64,000 bases of DNA, from NCBI RefSeq assembly GCF_006716485.1, contig NZ_VFPD01000001.1:897806-961805 (forward strand), in the 5' to 3' direction. Within the stretch, counting starts at the first letter, position 1; each line of letters opens with the position of its first letter. Made by a program: the position numbers and the translations under genes. Below are positions 23,191 through 30,538 of the stretch, in pieces. This stretch comes from Chryseobacterium aquifrigidense. GTDB taxonomy: Bacteria > Bacteroidota > Bacteroidia > Flavobacteriales > Weeksellaceae. The notes beneath the pieces are model-generated. The model ran no database searches, was not told the DNA's origin, and saw nothing but the letters and a program-made list of their open reading frames with translations.

Positions 23191-24156
23191 TTATCTTATA
23201 GTTTCTTTTTGTAGCTTAATAATTTGTTCAGCAAGTTCGATACCGATTTTTTCTTGCGCATCCACAGTATTGCCGCCTACGTGAGGGGAAAGTGATAATG
23301 CAGGGTTCATCAGTAAAGGCAGTTCCGGGTTGGGTTCGTTTTCAAAAACATCCAATGCAGCTCCGGCAACTTTTCCTGATTCTATAAAATCGATAAGGGT
23401 CACTTCATTGATGACACCTCCTCTTGCGGTATTTACAATATAGACCCCGTCTTTCATTTTTTCAAACTGAGGGGTATCTATGATATACTCATTCGTTTTC
23501 GGCGTATTGATACTGATGAAATCTGCCTCTTTAAGGAATGCATCCATATCATTGGTAGAGGTGATTTCAAAGTTCACAGACTGTCCGTCGAAAAAGTTCA
23601 GTGTAAGAACTTCTGTTTTCGGGCTTCTTGTCAGAACGGTTACTTTCATTCCTAAAGCAATTCCTATCTTTATGACTTCCTGGCCAATGCTTCCAAAGCC
23701 GATTACTCCTAATGTTTTTCCTGAAAGTTCATACGCATTACTGAATGACTTTTTCATGGCATTGAAGTGAGTTTCTCCTTCCAGAGGCATCAGTCTGTTA
23801 GATTCGTGAAGGAATCTTGCCAGTGAAATGAAGTGTCCGAAAACCAATTCTGCCACTGATTTTGAAGATGCTGTAGGGGTATTGATTATCTTGATGCCTT
23901 TACTTTTGGCATATTCTACATCAATATTGTCCATTCCGATACCGCCTCTTCCAATGATTTTAAGGCCCGGGCATGCATCAATCAGATCCTGTCTCACTTT
24001 CGTTGCACTTCTTACCAGAAGAACATCCACATTATTATCGTTGATAAAATTAATAACGTGATCCTGAGCCACTCTATTGTCCAGAATATTAATTCCGGCT
24101 TCTCTTAGGGTATTTTCTCCTGCTTTTGAAATTCCGTCGTTTGCTAAAACTTTCAT
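23191..24156 (-). CDS. serA: D-3-phosphoglycerate dehydrogenase
   Basis: This 321-residue short-form enzyme makes 3-phosphohydroxypyruvate from 3-phosphoglycerate with NAD, the first step of serine synthesis. Motifs: IIGRGGIGMDNIDVEYAKSK, TPTASSKSVAELVFGH, the NAD loop LGVIGFGSIGQEV, catalytic Arg in VNTARGGVINE, Glu in ALDVFENEPNPE and His in LSPHVGGNT. It lacks the C-terminal ACT regulatory domain of the long form, so it should not show the classical serine feedback through ACT. It lies 112 bp downstream of serC and 2 bp upstream of the DUF1015 gene. Confidence 0.92.
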   Translation of the reverse strand: MKVLANDGISKAGENTLREAGINILDNRVAQDHVINFINDNNVDVLLVRSATKVRQDLIDACPGLKIIGRGGIGMDNIDVEYAKSKGIKIINTPTASSKSVAELVFGHFISLARFLHESNRLMPLEGETHFNAMKKSFSNAYELSGKTLGVIGFGSIGQEVIKIGIALGMKVTVLTRSPKTEVLTLNFFDGQSVNFEITSTNDMDAFLKEADFISINTPKTNEYIIDTPQFEKMKDGVYIVNTARGGVINEVTLIDFIESGKVAGAALDVFENEPNPELPLLMNPALSLSPHVGGNTVDAQEKIGIELAEQIIKLQKETIR

Positions 24157-24268
24157 GAGTATTTTATTACAGATGTTAGATTGAAGATGTCAGAAGCTAG
24201 ATTTTGAGGTCTGTTATCCGACATCTGTTGTCTGATATCTTTTTATTTTTTCGGTCGCCTAATATAAG

Positions 24269-25333
24269 CTATTTTATTGACTTCATTACATCCACCAAAA
24301 CCTGTACACTTTCGATAGGTAAAGCATTGTATAAACTAGCTCTGTACCCGCCTAAGCTTCTGTGTCCGTTTAATCCACTGATTCCTGCCGCTTTCCATGC
24401 ATTGTCAAATTCTTCTTTTTTGCTTTCGTCTGTAATTTTGAAAGAAACATTCATCAATGAACGGTCTTCTTTTACGCAGAACGTTTCGAATAACGGATTG
24501 CTGTCGATTTCGTCATATAAAAGTTTTGCCTTAGCTTCGTTTCTCTGTTCTGCAGCCGCAATTCCTCCATTTCTTTCAAGATACTGAAGGGTAAGTAAAG
24601 AAGCATATACAGGGAATACCGGTGGTGTATTGTACATAGATTCTTTAGCAATGTGCTGAGAGTAATCGAGGATAGAAAACATATTTTCTCTTCCTGTTTT
24701 ACCAAGGATTTCTTTTTTGATAACCACTAAAGTAACTCCTGCAGGTCCCATATTCTTCTGAGCACCGGCGTAGATCAGGTCAAATTTAGAAAAATCAAGT
24801 TGTCTTGAGAAAATATCAGAACTCATATCACATACCATCAGTGTATCCACTTCCGGGAAAGATTTCATTTGAGTTCCATAAATGGTGTTGTTGGAAGTAC
24901 AGTGGAAATAATCGTATTCTGCACCTACCGTATAATCTTTAGGAATAAAAGAATAGTTTTCTTCTTTTGAAGAACCTACTACCTCTACTGTTCCTACTTT
25001 TTTTGCTTCTTTAATGGCTCCGGCCGCCCAAGTTCCCGTATCCAGGTAAGCTGCTTTTCCTCCTACTTTCATCAGGTTGTAAGGAACCATTGCAAACTGC
25101 AGGCTGGCACCACCTCCTAAATAAAGTACTTCATAATCATCACCAAGATTCATCAATCTTTTTACAATGGCACGCGCTTCGTCCATTACCGCAACGAAAT
25201 CCTTACTTCTGTGGGAGATTTCAAGAAGAGATAATCCAATACCGTTAAAGTCAAGGATAGCCTGTGCTGATTTTTCAAAAACCTCTTGTGGTAAAATACA
25301 TGGTCCTGCGCTGAAGTTGTGCTTTTTGTTCAT
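24269..25333 (-). CDS. serC: Phosphoserine aminotransferase
   Basis: This 354-residue PLP enzyme converts 3-phosphohydroxypyruvate and glutamate to phosphoserine. Typical motifs are NFSAGPCILPQEV at the start, GIGLSLLEISHRSK, YLGGGASLQFAMVPYNL, HCTSNNTIYGTQ, CDMSSDIFSRQLD, the PLP lysine stretch IYAGAQKNMGPAGVT, YNTPPVFPVY and the C-terminal SGLNGHRSLGGYRASLYN. The order and length match SerC throughout. It is the first gene of the serine cluster, reading away from the ferredoxin terminator. Confidence 0.95.
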   Translation of the reverse strand: MNKKHNFSAGPCILPQEVFEKSAQAILDFNGIGLSLLEISHRSKDFVAVMDEARAIVKRLMNLGDDYEVLYLGGGASLQFAMVPYNLMKVGGKAAYLDTGTWAAGAIKEAKKVGTVEVVGSSKEENYSFIPKDYTVGAEYDYFHCTSNNTIYGTQMKSFPEVDTLMVCDMSSDIFSRQLDFSKFDLIYAGAQKNMGPAGVTLVVIKKEILGKTGRENMFSILDYSQHIAKESMYNTPPVFPVYASLLTLQYLERNGGIAAAEQRNEAKAKLLYDEIDSNPLFETFCVKEDRSLMNVSFKITDESKKEEFDNAWKAAGISGLNGHRSLGGYRASLYNALPIESVQVLVDVMKSIK

Positions 25334-25405
25334 ATTTTTATTTTTTGGGTGCTTCGGGAATTGAAATATCCTTCTGCTTTATTTTGATTTAATTGGATTT
25401 TGGGT

Positions 25406-25440
25406 TAAAAAAAGCCGCCTCACAGATCATGAGACGGAAT
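25406..25440 (-). terminator. Terminator of the ferredoxin gene
   Basis: A stem ccgcctca/tgagacgg with one mismatch lies beside a run of A on the plus strand, a U-run for the minus-strand transcript, 5 bp beyond the ferredoxin stop codon. Confidence 0.7.
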
Positions 25441-25444
25441 TTTT

Positions 25445-25795
25445 TTATTCGCCGTGTAAGAATGCTTTTTTATTAAGAAGAGCTTCTTCAGATTCTACGT
25501 GATCTTCATCAGGCACACAGCAGTCTACAGGGCATACAGCTGCACACTGAGGTTCTTCGTGGAATCCTTTACATTCTGTACATTTATCTGTTACAATGAA
25601 GTATACATCATCACTTACGGGTTCCTGTGGTGAATTGGCATCTACAGTAAGTCCTGACGGCATCGTAATAGTACCTTGAAGAGCCGTACCGTCAGAAGCT
25701 TTCCAATCTACAGCTCCTTCATATATTGCATTGTTTGGGCATTCCGGTTCGCAAGCCCCACAGTTAATGCATTCATCAGTTATTTTAATAGCCAT
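25445..25795 (-). CDS. Ferredoxin with two [4Fe-4S] motifs
   Basis: This 116-residue protein has the first cluster motif at the N-terminus (CINCGACEPECPNNAIYEG) and the second after an insert (CTECKGFHEEPQCAAVCPVD). The Cys spacing CxxCxxCxxxCP in the first and the longer CxxC...CxxxCP in the second fit the YfhL/bacterial 2[4Fe-4S] ferredoxin group. The region between the motifs (residues 30-70) is a beta-rich insertion. It shuttles electrons in the cytosol; the partner is not known. It faces the LuxC-like reductase gene with a 59-bp divergent promoter region. Confidence 0.9.
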   Translation of the reverse strand: MAIKITDECINCGACEPECPNNAIYEGAVDWKASDGTALQGTITMPSGLTVDANSPQEPVSDDVYFIVTDKCTECKGFHEEPQCAAVCPVDCCVPDEDHVESEEALLNKKAFLHGE

Positions 25796-25854
25796 CGCTA
25801 ATTTTTTTTAAATTTGCACAAAATTACAAAATTTTACCCAATTTTAAAGTAATT

Positions 25855-26889
25855 ATGAATACCGAAAATCAAGTTTTAGGACTTATTAAATTAAGTGGTT
25901 ATATAAAAGCGTTTTTAGCGAAGAAACCGGAGGATCACAATGAAGATGATTCTGATATTGAATTATTATTAAAAAGATCTGAAATAGAGAATCCATGGTT
26001 TACTATTGATAATCAGAAATTTGCTTTGCAGCAATGGACAGATCTTCTGACTGAAGAAAATATCAAAAACTGGCTTGGAAATTATTCAATCTCTAAAATT
26101 TCTAAAAGAGTTGGACTTATTTTAGCCGGAAATATCCCTTTGGTAGGATTTCATGATGTCATGTCTGTTGTTTTAAGCAATCACATTCCTGTCATTAAGC
26201 TGTCTTCAAAGGATAAGTATATGATTCCGTTTTTATTAAAGAAGTGGAATGAGTTTTCCAATGAGAATGTAGCTTTTGAATTTGTTGAAAAATTAGAGAA
26301 TTTTGATGCAGTTATTGCTACCGGAAGTAATAATACGGCAAGATATCTGGAATATTATTTTAAAAATCATTTAAATATTATTCGTAAGAACAGAACTTCT
26401 GTGGCGGTGTTGAAGGGAGATGAAACGGATGAAGAACTGCAGCTTCTGGCAAAAGATATTTTTCAGTATTTTGGATTAGGATGCAGAAATGTGACGAGAA
26501 TTTTCATTCCGCAGGATTTTGTAATTGACAGGCTGTTTGAAAACTTTCTAGGATTCCAGGATATTATCAATCATAATAAATATGCCAACAATTATGATTA
26601 TAACAGAGCCGTTTATCTTTTAAATCAGGATAAATTCTGGGATAATAATTTTGTAATGCTTAAAGAGGATGACAAGCTGTTCAGTCCACTTTCTGTAATC
26701 AATTTCAGCAGATATGAATCATTGGATGATGTAAAAATTTTCATCGCTGAAAATGAGGAAAATATTCAGTGTGTCGTTGCAAAAGAAGAGGTAGGGTTTG
26801 ATGCAATTCCGTTTGGAGAAGCGCAAAATCCGGGGCTTGATACCTATGCAGATAATGTGGATACAATGAAATTTTTAGAACTGGTCTGA
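25855..26889 (+). CDS. LuxC-like acyl-CoA reductase
   Basis: This 344-residue protein belongs to the LuxC acyl-CoA reductase family, which reduces acyl-CoA to aldehyde with NADPH through a Cys thioester. GLILAGNIPLVGFHDVMSVV, IPVIKLSSKDKYMIPFL, VIATGSNNTARYLEYYF and the catalytic-Cys region FGLGCRNVTRIFIP are characteristic. Length is slightly shorter than LuxC. The gene is common in flavobacteria outside lux operons, beside a ferredoxin as here, so light production is not implied. Substrate chain length is unknown. Confidence 0.85.
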   Translation: MNTENQVLGLIKLSGYIKAFLAKKPEDHNEDDSDIELLLKRSEIENPWFTIDNQKFALQQWTDLLTEENIKNWLGNYSISKISKRVGLILAGNIPLVGFHDVMSVVLSNHIPVIKLSSKDKYMIPFLLKKWNEFSNENVAFEFVEKLENFDAVIATGSNNTARYLEYYFKNHLNIIRKNRTSVAVLKGDETDEELQLLAKDIFQYFGLGCRNVTRIFIPQDFVIDRLFENFLGFQDIINHNKYANNYDYNRAVYLLNQDKFWDNNFVMLKEDDKLFSPLSVINFSRYESLDDVKIFIAENEENIQCVVAKEEVGFDAIPFGEAQNPGLDTYADNVDTMKFLELV

Positions 26890-26927
26890 TTTTCGTATCT
26901 TCCATCACTTATTTCACCAGAACAAAA

Positions 26928-27374
26928 ATGAATACTATGAAAAAATTATTGCTGGGACTTGCTCTTGTGGGCGGACAGTTGATTTTTGCACAGAAAGTAA
27001 CAGGTGCAAAGGTTGAAAGCAGTCCCAAAAAAGAGCAGCAGGCTAGTATAAGCAAGGAGAAGGTTAGTTTATATAACGATAACTTCCTTAAGTTTGTTGA
27101 GGCTTTACAGGCTTCCGACCGTACAACCAGTGATGGATTACTTTCTGAAAAAGTGAAGGAAATTGTTACGGATGATGTTCTTAAAAAAGTCAAAGAGGGT
27201 ATTGATCCGAATAAAAAGCTTGAAATCTTAAAAGCAGGATATTATAAAACGATGGATGGCACCAATCATCCAAGTATCAAATATAAATATGCGGGAGAGT
27301 CATCTTCGAAAGAGGCTATTACCGCTGTATTTGAGGATGATGGTAAAATTCTGGGTGTGCTGCCAGCGAAATAG
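26928..27374 (+). CDS. Small secreted protein, unknown
   Basis: The protein is 148 residues from the ATG at 26928; a second ATG at 26937 gives the cleaner signal peptide MKKLLLGLALVGG ending FA|Q. The mature part is a Lys-rich domain (SISKEKVSLYNDNFLKFVEA, VKEIVTDDVLKKVKEG, IKYKYAGESSS) with no Cys and no catalytic motif. The pattern fits small periplasmic peptidylprolyl/YtfJ-like or DUF-type folds, but none can be named. It follows the reductase by 38 bp and may be cotranscribed. Confidence 0.65.
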   Translation: MNTMKKLLLGLALVGGQLIFAQKVTGAKVESSPKKEQQASISKEKVSLYNDNFLKFVEALQASDRTTSDGLLSEKVKEIVTDDVLKKVKEGIDPNKKLEILKAGYYKTMDGTNHPSIKYKYAGESSSKEAITAVFEDDGKILGVLPAK

Positions 27375-27411
27375 ATCAAATGTATTTTCGATTAACTAAA
27401 AAATATTAACT

Positions 27412-28101
27412 ATGATGACAGATGTTTTAGTCGCTCATTCTTCGGACGTGGAGAAGGCGAATTTTTACAAGAAGACGTATTTGCATGTTGCATTATCTAT
27501 TCTTGCATTTATTGGAGTTGAAACGATATTATTAAAAACTGTTCCGGCAGAGCTTATTGCAATGATGTTTGCACAGAGATATATCTGGCTGCTGATTATC
27601 GGGGTCTTCTGGCTGGCTTCTGTTTTAGCCTCCAAATGGTCACTTTCACAAAGTAAATCTACTCAGTATCTGGGATTAGGATTTTATATTTTATTGGAAG
27701 CAATTATCTTTTTGCCTCTGCTTTTTATTGCAACCAATATGACAGGTGGTTCAAACGTAATCTTCCAGGCGGCTACTTTAACGATTGCGATGTTTGCTGG
27801 TATTTCCGCAGTGGCATTCACTTCTAAAAGAGATTTTTCCTTCTTAAGAAACATCATTCTAATCGGTGGATTTATTTCCATTGGACTGATTGTGGGAGGA
27901 ATGATCTTTGGTTTTAACCTTGGATTGTGGTTCTCAGTTGGAATGGTGATTTTAGCATCAGCTACCATTCTGTATCAGACAAGCAAATTAAAAGACTCTT
28001 ATGGAACTAACCAATATGTAGGGGCAGCATTGCAGCTTTTTGCTTCGATTATGCTTTTATTCTGGTATATTCTAAGTATTCTGATGAGCAGAAGAAACTA
28101 A
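27412..28101 (+). CDS. Bax inhibitor-1/YccA family membrane protein
   Basis: This 229-residue protein has seven predicted transmembrane helices. The N-terminus HSSDVEKANFYKKTYLHVAL and the strings FLPLLFIATNMTG, QAATLTIAMFAGISAVAFTSKRDFSFL and ATILYQTSKLKDSYGTNQYV match the BI-1/YccA pattern, including the two C-terminal Asp-region positions used as the pH-sensitive latch in homologues. Family members are calcium-leak channels or protease modulators of the inner membrane. It is a single gene with a strong terminator at 28135. Confidence 0.9.
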   Translation: MMTDVLVAHSSDVEKANFYKKTYLHVALSILAFIGVETILLKTVPAELIAMMFAQRYIWLLIIGVFWLASVLASKWSLSQSKSTQYLGLGFYILLEAIIFLPLLFIATNMTGGSNVIFQAATLTIAMFAGISAVAFTSKRDFSFLRNIILIGGFISIGLIVGGMIFGFNLGLWFSVGMVILASATILYQTSKLKDSYGTNQYVGAALQLFASIMLLFWYILSILMSRRN

Positions 28102-28134
28102 TTGATCATTAGATTTTATCTTTTTAAAATATAG

Positions 28135-28168
28135 TCCCGGTGATTCTTCATCGGGATTTCTTTTTTTA
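28135..28168 (+). terminator. Terminator of the Bax inhibitor-like gene
   Basis: The stem tcccggtga/tcatcggga with loop TTCT and one G-T pair is followed by a T-rich run of 12 bases. Confidence 0.88.
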
Positions 28169-28860
28169 ACACAAATTGCACTAATGGTTTCACAAATAAG
28201 CACAATTTAATGATGTAAATAGGAACGAATATTTTGCAGAAACTTATGAATATCCCACAGATTCCACAGATTCCACAGATTCCACAGATTGACACGGATG
28301 ATTGTGTATATTTATTTGTGAAGGGATATTTGTGTTACTTGTGTTTAAAAATTAAACACTAATTGCAAGAATGATTTCACGAATAACACGACTTCAATAA
28401 TATCAGTAGGAACGGGAAGTAATCCTGAGCCTAGACGAAGGAAGCCCGTTTTACTTTAAATAAATCTTTTCCAATGGCTTTAGCCGAAACTTATAATAAT
28501 TTTAGAAATATTTTTTAACCACGGATTTCACAGATTGACACGGATGATTGTGTACATTTATTTGTGTTATTTGTGAAGGGATATTTGTGTTACTTGTGTT
28601 TAGAAATTAAACACAAATGTCACTAATGTTTTGACGAATAAACACAATTTAATAATATCAATAGGAACGGGAAGTAATCCTGAGCCTAGACGAAGGAAGC
28701 CCGTTTGACTTTAAATGAATCTTTTCCAATGGCTTTAGCCGAAACTTATAATAATTTTAGAAATATTTTTTAACCACGGATTTCACAGATTGACACGGAT
28801 GATTGTATATATTTATTTGTGAAATTTGTGCAAAAACATTTGTGTTATTAGTGGTTTAAA
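28167..28860 (+). repeat. Three tandem copies of a dispersed intergenic repeat
   Basis: Copies begin at about 28167, 28352 and 28607. Each runs from TTAAACACAAAT through AGGAACGGGAAGTAATCCTG, GAGCCTAGACGAAGGAAGCC and CAATGGCTTTAGCCGAAAC to CCACGGATTTCACAGATTG, CACGGATGATTGT and TTTGTG words. Copies 2 and 3 are almost identical over about 250 bp. Copy 1 lacks the middle and instead has four 9-bp ATTCCACAG units at 28255-28289. No protein gene is present. From 28861 to 29087 only a bulged hairpin at 28871-28901 is seen. Confidence 0.88.
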
Positions 28861-29087
28861 CCAAACCCAAAAAATCCTGATGAAAATATCACCCGGATTT
28901 TAATTGGTTATTCTTTACAATTTTTCATACAACTTCCAGCCTCATGTGACCGGTTACAGTCCTTTGAAGTACATTTTACAGTTGAAATAAAGATTCTAAA
29001 GAATAGAAAAAAGTATAGTAATGAGGAAAACCTCAGGTATTGTATATTGTGTTTTTTTAATCTTTTGATCAGAATAATCGCAAGATA

Positions 29088-29336
29088 TTATTTGTCGATT
29101 GATCCTAAAACCTTCTGAGCAAAAGAGTTTAAAGCATCTTTTTCGCTCATTCCGTTCTGTACGTTGGCGTGAACTTCCAGAGCTCCGCAGATGTTGGTGA
29201 TCAATTCTCCTGCAACATTAAGGTCTTCTTCACTTGTTCCTCTGAATTCACAGAAACTTTCCAGTACTTCCAATGTTTTTTCAAGGTTTTCAGGAGTCTG
29301 ATTCTGATAAAACTGTCTGATTACGGGTAATTTCAT
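29088..29336 (-). CDS. DUF6952-like small protein
   Basis: This 82-residue soluble helical protein (KLPVIRQFYQNQTPENLEKT, LEVLESFCEFRGTSEEDLNV, GMSEKDALNSFAQKVLGSI) matches the pattern of a small family seen next to thioredoxins in Bacteroidota, called DUF6952 as far as memory allows. Its start codon overlaps the thioredoxin stop (TAATG), so the two are translationally coupled. Cys28 and Cys50 are the only cysteines. Function is unknown; a redox helper role is suggested by the coupling only. Confidence 0.72.
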   Translation of the reverse strand: MKLPVIRQFYQNQTPENLEKTLEVLESFCEFRGTSEEDLNVAGELITNICGALEVHANVQNGMSEKDALNSFAQKVLGSIDK

Positions 29337-29644
29337 TATGCTAGTTCGTTAAAAAGGTTAATTAAACTTTCTGCCTGGTTAGATTGAACCTGGTTGACCA
29401 ATTCTCCATTTTTAAAGATGGCGAAAGTAGGTAAGTTGTCTACTTTTGCTAATTTTCTGCTTTCAGGAAGCTTTTCAGCATCTACATACAAAAATGGAAT
29501 AGAATCATTTTCAGATGCTAATTTTTTAAATTTCGGCTTCATGATTCTGCAGTTTCCGCACCATGTTGCGCCATATTGAACAACTACTTTTTCGTTGTCG
29601 TTAACTATATTTTGTAATGTATCTTCGGTTAATTCTGTGTACAT
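29336..29644 (-). CDS. Thioredoxin family protein
   Basis: The protein is 102 residues from the ATG at 29644. Upstream in-frame codons reach 29728 but start outside the thioredoxin fold. The active site is YGATWCGNCRIMKP, a WCxxC motif with Gly-Asn rather than Gly-Pro, and the cis-Pro loop is NLPTFAIFKNGEL. There is no signal peptide, so it is a cytosolic disulfide reductase. It lies between the peroxiredoxin gene upstream and the coupled DUF6952 gene, making a natural peroxide-reduction set in which it may recycle the peroxiredoxin. Confidence 0.9.
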   Translation of the reverse strand: MYTELTEDTLQNIVNDNEKVVVQYGATWCGNCRIMKPKFKKLASENDSIPFLYVDAEKLPESRKLAKVDNLPTFAIFKNGELVNQVQSNQAESLINLFNELA

Positions 29645-29757
29645 GATTGTAATTTGAAAATTTGTTAATTTGAAATGTACTAATGCTTTGTAAAGAAGAA
29701 AATGAGATAATTTTTGATAATTCTCCAATTATCTCATTTTCAAATTAACACATTATA

Positions 29758-30390
29758 TTAGTTCTTCGCTAAGTATTCTGCTGTAGAAGTTCTGTCAGCT
29801 TTCATAGCGTCTTTTCCTTCTTCCCAGTTTGCAGGACATACTTCACCGTGCTTTTGTACGTGGGTGTAAGCGTCGATTAATCTTAAGAATTCTTTTACGT
29901 TTCTACCAAGAGGCATATCGTTTACCGCTTCGTGGAAGATTTTTCCAGTTTCGTCGATAAGGTAAGTTGCTCTGTAAGTTACGTTAGAACCTGTGAAAAC
30001 TTCGTTTCCATCTTCATCATATTCGAAATCCTGATCAACAATTCCCAACGTGTTAGCCAATTGTCTGTGAGTATCAGCTAAAAGTGGGTAAGTTACTCCT
30101 TCAATTCCTCCGTTATCTTTTGGTGTGTTCAACCAAGCGAAGTGTACTTCGTTAGTATCACAAGATGCACCGATTACTTTAGTGTTTCTTTTTTCGAACT
30201 CACCTAAAGCCTCCTGAAAAGCGTGAAGCTCAGTTGGACATACGAAAGTGAAATCTTTAGGGTACCAGAATAAAAGAACTTTTTGCTGGTTGTTTACTGC
30301 TTCATCAAGGATGTTGATTCTTAAATCGTCACCCATCTCAGACATTGCGTCAATTGTTAAATTTGGGAATTTTTTTCCTACTAAAGACAT
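29758..30390 (-). CDS. Peroxiredoxin (2-Cys, AhpC/Prx1 group)
   Basis: The protein is 210 residues from MSLVGKKFPN at 30390. Upstream in-frame codons to 30426 run into the promoter and are not coding. The peroxidatic Cys sits in FTFVCPTELHAF and the resolving Cys in KHGEVCPANWEEG, both intact. Between them are ASCDTNEVHFAWLN and TYRATYLIDETGKIFHEAVN, as in typical 2-Cys enzymes that reduce H2O2 and organic peroxides. A perfect promoter lies just upstream. Thioredoxin and DUF6952 genes follow after a 113-bp gap. The alkyl hydroperoxide reductase partner AhpF is not present here. Confidence 0.93.
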   Translation of the reverse strand: MSLVGKKFPNLTIDAMSEMGDDLRINILDEAVNNQQKVLLFWYPKDFTFVCPTELHAFQEALGEFEKRNTKVIGASCDTNEVHFAWLNTPKDNGGIEGVTYPLLADTHRQLANTLGIVDQDFEYDEDGNEVFTGSNVTYRATYLIDETGKIFHEAVNDMPLGRNVKEFLRLIDAYTHVQKHGEVCPANWEEGKDAMKADRTSTAEYLAKN

Positions 30391-30423
30391 AATTTTTCTG
30401 TTTTTATATTTAAATTTCTTATG

Positions 30424-30455
30424 CAAATATATAAAAGATTCATCTATCGAACAAA
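30424..30455 (-). promoter_or_regulatory. Promoter of the peroxiredoxin gene
   Basis: On the minus strand TTTG is followed by a 20-bp spacer and TATATTTG, an exact match to the Bacteroidota TTTG/TAnnTTTG promoter. The minus-7 box lies 33 bp before the start codon at 30390. Confidence 0.75.
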
Positions 30456-30504
30456 CTAAAATCGATAAATAAAATCTATAATTGTTTTTGGTGTGTTGTT
30501 AAAT

Positions 30505-30531
30505 AAAAAAGCCCTGAGAACAGGGCTTTTT
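30505..30531. terminator. Bidirectional terminator beside the M16 gene
   Basis: gccctg/cagggc with loop AGAA is flanked by A- and T-runs, giving a 12-bp stem with the A-T part. It stands 7 bp beyond the M16 peptidase stop codon. Confidence 0.88.
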
Positions 30532-30538
30532 GTTTATT

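Noticed and set aside
24157..24268. Structured leader between serC and serA
   Set aside because: Only weak partial repeats of AGATGTCAGA type are seen, with no clear hairpin or known riboswitch.
25855..26889. Bioluminescence operon from the LuxC-like gene
   Set aside because: No luxA, luxB, luxD or luxE is present nearby; the family is widespread without light production.
28251..28290. CRISPR-like array
   Set aside because: The repeat is a contiguous 9-bp microsatellite with no spacers and no cas genes.
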